This document shows, in pieces, positions 11,101-20,275 of a stretch of 30,388 nucleotides of DNA. Within the stretch, counting starts at the first letter, position 1. Every line of letters starts with the position of its first letter. The DNA comes from Cristatella mucedo (taxonomy: Eukaryota > Bryozoa > Phylactolaemata > Cristatellidae), in NCBI GenBank assembly GCA_009760855.2, contig WPIO01000530.1, positions 1-30,388 on the forward strand, given 5' to 3'. A program made the position numbers and the translations under genes. Below the pieces are notes generated by a model, which did not search any database, was not told the origin of the DNA, and saw only the letters and a program-made list of their open reading frames with translations.

Positions 11101-12603
11101 GCCCAGCAAGAGTTTGCCTGGCATATCTCATGTTAAAAAGCTATTTTCGCACGTAGCATATGACACGTTTTCTCTTCGGCCTTAGTTCGTTTTGTTTTAG
11201 GAGAGTGTTTGGACTTAAATCAATCTGCATGTTCGTAAGATGCGATTGATCTGAACCAGTGGCCGCTATTAGTGCGGAACAATGTAGAATACATCGATCA
11301 TTAGTGCATTTCGACAAGGTCCATAACTTACGTTTTCGCTCGAGTTCGCGAGCAGATCGAGGCATGCCTAACCACTTCAATATCTCATTGTGGAGCAGTG
11401 TCTGACCTTTAGCCATTACCTGTCACCATTGTGTTAATACAGATCGCACGTTCAGGAATACGTTTCCCACCACTTTCGCACCAAGATTCCGTCGAAGGTA
11501 AAACTCAAATCTGCATGTCGTGCGTGCGCTGACAGTGCTTAATGTTAGCGCCGAGTGCCTTACCATCTATGTTTAAAGCATTTAGCACGAAATAATCACT
11601 TTTCTGCCCCACTAGTTCCGCAAGCCATGATCGACGCGAATATGTAGCCCCAAGCATTCGAATCTGACATGTCGGAGTCGTGCGCTGGAATGGCAGGTAA
11701 AAGAGGCTGCATATTATTACCATGTTTAATAAAAGCATTTTCGCCGACGTAAAATAATAACGTTTCGCACGAGTTCGCTCACATCGTTCCACGAAGATGT
11801 AGCAAAGTTCAAATCTGCCATTGTCGGAGCCGTAGTGCTGACTGGCAGCAAGAGGTCCTGCTACATTTGTATTACATAAGCATTTTACTTCGTAATCACA
11901 AGTAATACGTTAGATTATTCGCTTCACTTCTTCATAGTAACTTGCTCGTAGTCTATGTGCAGACACAGATCGCGTGCCACGATATGTACTCACTCAATCC
12001 TTCATTACTCGGCAGCGGATGCGACCTAAGCCGCTGGCGCAGAGGCTGCACCATGATTTAAAGCTTATTTCGCACGTAAATACACGTTTTCGCACGAGTC
12101 GCACGGTGCAGAATCGGCGGACAAGAATATGTAGAAACTTCAGAACTCATCATGTCGGAGGCGTGCCCTGGCTGGAACCTCTAAAGCAAGATGCTGCACC
12201 ATGTATTAAGCATATTCGCACGCTAATAGAAATGAACACTTTTTGCCCACGATTCTGCCAGCATGCAGATCTCTGCGGAAATAACTGTAGGAAACTTCAA
12301 ATCCTGCATTGTTATGGAGCGCATGCGCTAGACTGGCCCACCAGTAGTTTTGCGCTAATTGTTTAATGCATTTCGCACGTAAATTAACATTACGTGTTTC
12401 GCCACTGAGTTCGCCCCCAGCAGATTCTGCGAATACGTTAGAACGTTCACTGAAATTGCATGTCGGAGACAGTGCGTTTTAACCTGGCATGCCCAGCAGA
12501 TAGTGCGTGCCACCACCATTTTTTTCTTTTTAAGCATTTCGCTCACTGTAAATAAATCACATGTTTCAGCACAAGTTCGCTACCCAGATTGACATAGAAT
12601 ATG

Positions 12604-12617
12604 TTTTTTTTTTTTTT
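12604..12617 (+). repeat. Run of 14 T in the degraded block
   Basis: Fourteen T follow gaatatg, at the point where normal copies read gaatatgtagaaac, and are followed by aaaaactttcaaatctgc. The satellite resumes in phase immediately. Like the longer run at 8120, this has no sign of a retroposon. Confidence 0.8.
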
Positions 12618-12694
12618 AAAAACTTTCAAATCTGCATGATCGGAGTTAAGCGATACTGTGACTGGCCAGCAGAGTGCTCGCACCATCCTTTTAG

Positions 12695-12738
12695 AGACCT
12701 CTCCCATTCTTTGGGGTTTCCCCGGACCTCCTGATTTG
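12695..12738. other. About 45 bp not alignable with the satellite
   Basis: Between gcaccatccttttag and cgcactcgaataatctacg there is a stretch containing ctcccattctttggggtttc and cggacctcctgat that matches no part of the 124-bp unit. It sits where atgtttaaagcatttcg is expected. It has no inverted ends or flanking duplication that I can see. It is the clearest non-satellite island in the window, but it lies in poor-quality sequence. Confidence 0.5.
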
Positions 12739-14278
12739 CGCACTCGAATAATCTACGTTCGCCCAACGATAAGCTTTCATGCAGGGCAGATGTCGCGGAA
12801 TATAGTTAAGAAAGCTTCAATATGCCAATGCAATCGTCGAGAGCGGTGTCGCAATGAATGGTGCATGCCATGAGTGACTTATGACATCCATGTGCTTTAA
12901 GCATTTCGCACGTAAATATACTTATCCGTTCGTTCGTATCACAGTATTCGCAGTATGCTATCGTCGGATTATGGTAGAAAACTTCAAATCTGCATGTCCG
13001 GATAGCCGTGCGATTGTCCTTTGGCAGCCAGATCATTCCTGCACCATGTTTTAGAGCAAATTATTCGTCATACTATTATAATAACTTACAGTATTCGACA
13101 CGGATGTTCGCCCCCACATGATCAGCGATATATAGAGAACTTTTAATATTGTCACGTTTCGTAGCCGGTGCCCTGGATAAGTGATAGCAGAGGTGCTGCC
13201 ACCATGGTTTAAAGCATTTCCGCAGACTGCAATAATAACACGTTTCGCACAAGCATCGCAACCGATCGAGAATATTGTTTTAAACTTCAAATACTGCTAT
13301 GTCGGAGCGTGCGCTGCTGATTCTGGCAGCCAGAGTGCTTGCACATTTAGCCATTCACATAGTTATTATAAGCATTACGCACGGTAATTCTACGTTTTTA
13401 TCGTATGCACTAGTTCGCACCAGATCTGCTCTATGAAATAGTGTATAAGAAACTTAAATCTACATGTCGCGAGCTGTGCGCTGAGCTGGCAGCCAGGAGT
13501 GTGCGCACCTATATTAAAGCTTTCGCATCGTAAATAATCACGTTTCCGTCATGCGATGATTCGCCAACCCAGATCGACAGCGGAAGTATAGTAAAACCTC
13601 AAATCTGCATTGTCGGCTGGCGCTCGCATGATCGGCAAGGCAGAGTGCTGCCACTATGTTAAATAGCATTTTCCAATTCAATCAACACGTTTCAGCACTA
13701 TGAGTCGTGACATAACGCATCGACCGGAATATGTAGACACAGCCTTGAATCTACATGTCGCAAGCGTGGTGCGCTGGACTAAATAGCAGGTCAGAGTGCT
13801 GCACCATTTTTACAAGCATTTCGCCCACGTAAAATAACACGCTTTCGCACGGTTCTTGCTACTTTCAATCGCTGGAATTATGATTGATAGAAACTCCGAA
13901 ATCTGTCACATTAGTCCGTTAGCGACGCGCTATGACGAAATGGCTAGCAGAGATGCCCGCTGCCATGTCCATGTTTATTATAAGCCATTTCGTTCACGTA
14001 ATAACACTGTTTTCGCCACTGAGTTCGTATATTAGGACTTCAGATCGGATGATGTAGAACTTTAATACCCTACATCTGCATGTCGGAGCGGTGTGCTATG
14101 ACTTCGGCAAGTCTAGAGTGCTGCCAGCCATGGTTTGAGCATATTCGCCACTCGAATAACACATTTAGACTGATCGTTCGTCAGCCAGATCGCTAAATAT
14201 CTGAAAGGTCATAATCGCCATGTCGGGGTGTTCTTCTTGTGCCTGCCTGGCACTGGCAGCAGAGTGATTCACCATGTT

Positions 14279-15770
14279 AATGCATTTCGCACGTAAATAA
14301 CACGTTTCGCACGAGTTTGCAGCAGATCGCGGAAGATGTAGAAACTTCAAATCTGCATGTCGGAGCGTGCCCTGACATGCAGCAGATTGCTGCACCATGT
14401 TTAAAGCATTTCGCACGTAAATAACACGTTTCGCACAAGTTCGCATCAGATCGCGGAATATGTAGAAACTTTAAATCTGCATGTCGGAGCGTGCACTGAC
14501 TGGCAGCAGAGTGCTGCACCATGTTTAAAGCATTTCGCACGTAAATAACACGTTTCGCACAAGTTTGCAGCAGATCGCGGAATATGTAGAAACTTTAAAT
14601 CTGCATGTCGGAGCGTGCGCTGGCTGGCAACAAAGTGCTGCACCATGTTTAAAGCATTTCGCACGTAAATAACACGTTTCGCACGAGTTTGCAGCAGATC
14701 GCGGAATATGTAGAAACTTCAAATCTGCATTTCGGAGCGTGCGCTTGCTCCCAGCAGAGTGCTGCACCATGTTTAAAGCATTTCGCACGTAAATAACACG
14801 TTTCGCACGAGTTCGCACCAGATCGCGGAATATGTAGAAACTTCAAATCTGCATTTCGGAGCGTGCGCTGACTGGCAGCAGAGTGCTGCACCATGTTTAA
14901 TGCATTTCGCACGTAAATAACACGTTTCGCACGAGTTCGGAGCAGATCGCGGAATATCTAGAAACTTCAAATCTGCATGTCGGAGCGTGAGCTGACTGGC
15001 AGCAGAGTGCTGCACCATGTTTAAAGCATTTCGCACGTAAATAACACGTTTCGCAAGAGTTCGGAGCAGATCGCGGAATGTCTAGAAACTTTCAATCTGC
15101 CTGTCGGAGCGTGTGCTGACTTGCAGCAGAGTGCTGCACCATGTTTAAAGCATTTCGCACGTAAATAACACGTTTCGCACGAGTTTGCAGCAGATCGCGG
15201 AATATGTAGAAAGTTTAAATCTGCATGTCGGAGCGTGCGCTGACTGGCAGCAGAGTGCTGCACCATGTTTAAAGCATTTCGCACGTAAATAACACGTTTC
15301 GCACGAGTTCGCAGCAGATCGCGGAATATGTAGAAACTTATATTCTGCATTTCGGAGCGTGCGCTGACTGACAGCAGAGTGCTGCACCATGTTTAAAGCA
15401 TTTCGCACGTAAATAACACGTTTCGCACGAGTTCGCAGCAGATCGCGGAATATCTAGAAACTTCAAATCTGCATGTCGGAGCGTGTGCTGACTGGCAGCA
15501 GAGTGCTGCACCATGTTTAAAGCATTTCGCACGTAAATAACACGTTTCGCACGAGTTCGCAGCAGATCGCGGAATATGTAGAAACTTCAAATCTGCATTT
15601 CGGAGCGTGCGCTGACTGGCAGCAGAGTGCTGCACCATGTTTAAAGCATTTCGCACGTAAATAACACGTTTCGCACGAGTTCAGAGCAGATCGCGGAATA
15701 TCTAGAAACTTCAAATCTGCATGTCGGAGCGTGCGATGACTGGCAGCAGAGTGCTGCACCATGTTTAAAG
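14279..15770 (+). repeat. Clean satellite sub-array 3 (about 12 monomers)
   Basis: Regular copies resume at the atgcatttcgcacg of a unit bearing the rare variants tttgcagcag, gaagatgtag and ccctgacatgc; this is the last-unit type of the four-unit cassette. The stretch 14525-15148 repeats the variants of 2817-3440 at a constant offset of 11,708 bp, including the unusual gcttgctcccagcag and gcgtgagctgac units. XbaI-type units lie near 14957, 15081, 15453 and 15706. A unit with aaacttatattctgc occurs near 15336. The sub-array breaks off at about 15771, where gcatttcgcacg becomes gcattcgcaccg. Confidence 0.94.
14525..15148 (+). repeat. Copied multi-unit segment A, right copy
   Basis: Counterpart of 2817-3440. 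Differences include ctggctggcaacaaag here versus ctgactggcaacagag there, gcatttcgcacg here versus gcatatcgaacg there, and caagagttcggagcag here versus cacgagttcgcagcag there before the gtctag unit. The constant offset holds across the degraded blocks between the two copies, which may be chance or may mean their inserted length is fortuitously near a whole number of units. Confidence 0.85.
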
Positions 15771-16262
15771 CATTCGCACCGTAAAGAAAAGTTTCGCACA
15801 AGATGTTCGCTTCAGATCGCGGAATATGTAAAAAAACGTATATCTGCATTTAGGGCGTGCGCTGACTGACAGCAGAGTGCTGCACCATGTTAAAGCATTA
15901 GAACGTAAATAACACGTTTCGCACAAGTTCGCACCGACCAGATCGCGGAAATATGTAGAACTTTAAATCTGCATGTCGGAGCGTGCACTGACTGGCAGCA
16001 GGGGCGCACCCATGGTTTTAAAGCCATTCGCACATAAATAAACGTTCGCAAAGAGTCGGAGCAGATCAGCGGAAGTCTAGAAACTCCAATCTGCCGGTCG
16101 GAGCGTGTGCTGACTTGCATCAGAGTGCTGCACACCATGTTTAATGCATTTGACACGGAAATGAACACCGTTTTCGCGAACGAGTTGTGCAGTCAGATCG
16201 CTGATAATGTAGACACTTCAAATCTGCATCTCCGAGTGATGCCTGACATGCAGCCGATTGCT
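15769..16262 (+). repeat. Four-unit variant cassette, copy 2 (degraded)
   Basis: The cassette order survives through small indels: a cttcag unit with a catttagg core, a caccgaccag unit with gcactgac, a cggagcag unit with gtctag at 16075 and ctgacttgc, and a final unit with gcctgacatgc and gattgctgcc. The gtctag is 4,016 bp before that of the next copy. Confidence 0.65.
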
Positions 16263-16274
16263 GCCAACCTGTTT
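15771..16274 (+). repeat. Degraded satellite block 3 (about 4 monomers)
   Basis: About four copies carry many small insertions and deletions, but unlike the two larger degraded blocks the mean step stays near 126 bp, so losses and gains balance. The variants still show through: an aaaaacgtatatctgc core near 15830, a caccag-like unit near 15935, a unit with gtctag at 16075 and ctgacttgc, and a unit ending gcctgacatgc near 16250. This is the order of the four-unit cassette. At 16271-16275 the sequence steps back about 22 bp in the monomer: a gttta that should run into aagc is followed by gcagagtgctgcacc again. That register break looks like a join. Confidence 0.85.
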
Positions 16275-19200
16275 AGCAGAGTGCTGCACCATGTTTACAG
16301 CATTTCGCACGTAAATAACACGTTTCGCACGAGTTCGCACCAGATCGCGGAATATGTAGAAACTTCAAATCTGCATTTCGGAGCGTGTTCTGACTTGCAG
16401 CAGAGTGCTGCACCATGTTTAAAGCATTTCGCGGAGCGTGCCCTGACTTGCAGCAGAGTGCTGCACCATGTTTAAAGCATTTCGCACGTAAATAACACGT
16501 TTCGCACAAGTTCGCATCAGATCGCGGAATATGTAGAAACTTCAAATCTGCATTTCGGAGCGTGGACTGACTGGCAGCAGAGTGCTGCACCATGTTTAAA
16601 GCATTTCGCACGTAAATAACACGTTTCGCACGAGTTCGCAGCAGATCGCGGAAGATCTAGAAACTTCAAATCTGCATGTCGGAGCGTGCGCTGACTGGCA
16701 GCAGAGTGCTGCACCTTGTTTAAAGCATTTCGCACGTAAATAACAGGTTTCGCCCCAATTCCCAGCAGATCGCGGAATATGTAGAAATCTTCAAATCTGC
16801 ATGTCGGAGCGTGCGCTGACTGGCAGCAGAGTGCTTCACCATGTTTAAAGCATTTCGCACGTAAATAACACGTTTCGCACAAGTTCGCATCAGATCGCGG
16901 AATATGTAGAAACTTCAAATCTGCATGTCGGAGCGTGCGCTGACTGGCAGCAGAGTGCTGCACCATGTTTAAAGCATTTCGCACGTAAATAACACGTTTT
17001 GCACGAGTTCGCATCAGATCGCGGAATATGTAGAAACTTCAAATCTGCATTTCGGAGCGTGAGGCTGACTTGCAGCAGAGTGCTGCACCATGTTTAAAGC
17101 ATTTCGCACGTTAATAACACGTTTCGCACGAGTTCGCAGCAGATCGCGGAATATGTAGAAACTTCAAATCTGCATGTCGGAGCGTGCGCTGACTGGCAGC
17201 AGAGTGCTGTACCATGTTTAAAGCATTTCGCACGTAAATAACACGTTTCGCACGAGTTCGCAGCAGCTCGCGGAATATGTAGAAACTTCAAATCTGCATG
17301 TCGGAGCGTGCGCTGACTGGCAGCAGAGTGCTGCACCATGTTTTAAAGCATTTCGCACGTAAATAACACGTTTCGCACGAGTTCGCAGCAGATCGCGGAA
17401 TGTGTAGAAACTTCAAATCTGCATGTCGGAGCGTGCGCTGACTGGCAGCAGAGTGCTGCACCATGTTTAAAGCATTTCGCACGTAAATAACACGTTTCGC
17501 ACAAGTTCGCACCAGATCGCGGAATATGTAGAAACTTCAAATCTGCATGTCGGAGCGTGCGCTGACTGCCAGCAGAGTGCTGCACCATGTTTAAAGCATT
17601 TCGCACGTAAATAACACGTTTCGCACGAGTTCGCACCAGATCGCGGAATATGTAGAAACTTAAATCTGCATTCGGAGCGTGCGCTGACTGGCAGCAGAGT
17701 GCTGCACCATGTTTTAAAGCATTTCGCACGTAAATAACACGTTTCGCACAAGTTATGCATCAGATCGCGGAATATGTAGAAACTTCAAATCTGCATTTTC
17801 GGAGCGTGCGCTGACTGGCAGCAGAGTGCTGCACCATGTTTAAAGCATTTCGCACGTATTTAAATCTGCATGTCGGAGCGTGCGCTGACTGGCAGCAGAG
17901 TGCTGCACCATGTTTAAAGCATTTCGCACGTAAATAACACGTTTCGCACAAGTTCGCAGCAGATCGCGGAATATGTAGAAACTTCAAATCTGCATGTCGG
18001 AGCGTGCGCTGACTGGCAGCAGAGTGCTGCACCATGTTTAAAGCATTTCGCACGTAAATAACACGTTTCGCACGAGTTCGCAGCAGATCGCGCGGAATAT
18101 GTAGAAACTTTAAATCTGCATGTCGGAGCGTGCGCTGACTGGCAGCAGAGTGCTGCACCATGTTTAAAGCATTTCGCACGTAAAATAACACGTTTCGCAC
18201 GAGTTCGCAGCAGATCGCGGAATATGTAGAAACTTTAAATCTGCATGTCGGAGCGTGCACTGACTGGCAGCAGAGTGCTGCACCATGTTTAAAGCATTTC
18301 GCACGTAAATAACACGTTTCGCACGAGTTCGCAGCAGATCGCGGAATATGTAGAAACTTCAAATCTGCATTTCGGAGCGTGCGCTGACTGGCAGCAGAGT
18401 GCTGCACCATGTTTAAAGCATTTCGCACGTAAATAACACGTTTCGCACGAGTTCGCATCAGATCGCGGAATATGTAGAAACTTCAAATCTGCATGTCGGA
18501 GCGTGCGCTGACTGGCAGCAGAGTGCTGCACCATGTTTAAAGCATTTCGCACGTAAATAACACGTTTCGCACGAGTTCGCACCAGATCGCGGAATATGTA
18601 GAAACTTTAAATCTGCATGTCGGAGCGTGCGCTGACTGGCAGCAGAGTGCTGCACCATGTTTAAAGCATTTCGCACGTAAATAACACGTTTCGCACGAGT
18701 TCGCAGCAGATCGCGGAATATGTAGAAACTTCAAATCTGCATTTCGGAGCGTGCGCTGACTGGCAGCAGAGTGCTGCACCATGTTTAAAGCATTTCGCAC
18801 GTAAATAACACGTTTCGCACGAGTTCGCAGCAGATCGCGGAATATGTAGAAACTTCAAATCTGCATGTCGGAGCGTGGGCTGACTGGCAGCAGAGTGCTG
18901 CACCATGTTTAAAGCATTTCGCACGTAAATAACACGTTTCGCACGAGTTTGCAGCAGATCGCGGAATATGTAGAAACTTCAAATCTGCATGTCGGAGCGT
19001 GGCGCTGGCTGGCAGCAGAGTGCTGCACCATGTTTAAAGCATTTCGCACGTAAATAACACGTTTCGCACAAGTTCGCAGCAGATCGCGGAATATGTAGAA
19101 ACTTTAAATCTGCATTTCGGAGCGTGCGCTGACTGGCAGCAGAGTGCTGCACCATGTTTAAAGCATTTCGCACGTAAATAACACGTTTCGCACGAGTTTG

Positions 19201-19788
19201 GAGCAGATCGCGGAATATGTAGAAACTTCAAATCTGCATGTCGGAGCGTGCGCTGGCTGGCAGCAGAGTGCTGCACCTTGTTTAACGCATTTCGCACGTA
19301 TATAACACGTTTCGCTACAGTTGGCAGCAGATCGCGGAATATGTAGAAACTTCAAATCTGCATGTCGGAGCGTGCGCTGACTTGCAGCAGAGTGCTGCAC
19401 CATGTTTAAAGCATTTCGCACGTAAATAACACGTTTCGCACGAGTTCGCAGCAGATCGCGGAATATGTAGAAACTTCAAATCTGCATGTCGGAGCGTGCG
19501 CTGACTGGCAGCAGCAGAGTGCTGCACCATGTTTAAAGCATTTCGCACGTAAATAACACGTTTCGCACGAGTTCGCAGCAGATCGCGGAATATGTAGAAA
19601 CTTCAAATCTGCATGTCGGAGAGTGTGAGCTGACTGGCAGCAGAGTGCTGCACCATGTTTAAAGCATTTCGCACGTAAATAACACGTTTCGCACAAGTTC
19701 GCACCAGATCGCGGAATATGTAGAAACTTTCAAATCTGCATGTCGGAGCGTGCGCTGACTGGCAGCAGAGTGCTGCACCATGTTTAAA

Positions 19789-20275
19789 GCATTTCGCACG
19801 TAAATAACACGTTTCGCACGAGTTCGCATCAGATCGCGGAATATGTAGAAACTTCAAATCTGCATTTCGGAGCGTGCGCTGACTGGCAGCAGAGTGCTGC
19901 ACCATGTTTAAAGCATTTCGCACGTAAATAACACGTTTCGCACAAGTTCGCACCAGATCGCGGAATATGTAGAAACTTCAAATCTGCATGTCGGAGCGTG
20001 CGCTGACTGGCAGCAGAGTGCTGCACCATGTTTAAAGCATTTCGCACGTAAATAACACGTTTCGCAAGAGTTCGGAGCAGATCGCGGAATGTCTAGAAAC
20101 TTCCAATCTGCATGTCGGAGCGTGCGCTGACTTGCAGCAGAGTGCTGCACCATGTTTAAAGCATTTCGCACGTAAATAACACGTTTCGCACGAGTTTGCA
20201 GCAGATCGCGGAATATGTAGAAACTTTAAATCTGCATGTCGGAGCGTGCCCTGACATGCAGCAGAGTGCTGCACC
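19789..20275 (+). repeat. Four-unit variant cassette, copy 3
   Basis: The units are, in order: gcatcag with catttcgg; cacaag with caccag; caagagttcggagcag with gtctag at 20091, ttccaatctg and ctgacttgc; then tttgcagcag with ccctgacatgc. It differs from the other copies in having ctgcatgtcgg (not ctgcctgtcgg) in the third unit and gaatatg (not gaagatg) in the fourth, so it is a diverged or partly converted copy. Confidence 0.8.

Larger units (their letters stand above)
6784..14278 (+). repeat. Degraded, expanded satellite block 2 (about 48 monomers)
   Basis: This is the largest degraded stretch. I traced 48 steps of the landmark between about 6824 and 14279, a mean of about 155 bp per unit, so roughly 31 extra bases per copy. 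Cores such as gtaaataacacg, tctgcatgtcggagcg and gcagagtgctgcacc remain readable throughout, always on the plus strand. Insertions are frequent, mostly one to several bases and often A, T or C. There are also long runs: 22 T at 8120-8141 and 14 T at 12604-12617. About 45 bp near 12695-12738 do not align with the satellite. Reading frames here (for example 8439-8921, 9605-10102 and 10719-11096 on the minus strand, 11974-12366 on the plus) follow the repeat and show no recognisable domain. I see no gene, RNA or mobile element. Poor consensus sequence is the favoured explanation. Confidence 0.85.

Noticed and set aside
6784-14278. An old, decayed satellite flank of the array
   Set aside because: Net gain of about a quarter in length, abrupt edges and random private insertions do not fit mutational decay. 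I favour sequence error but keep decay as a less likely alternative.
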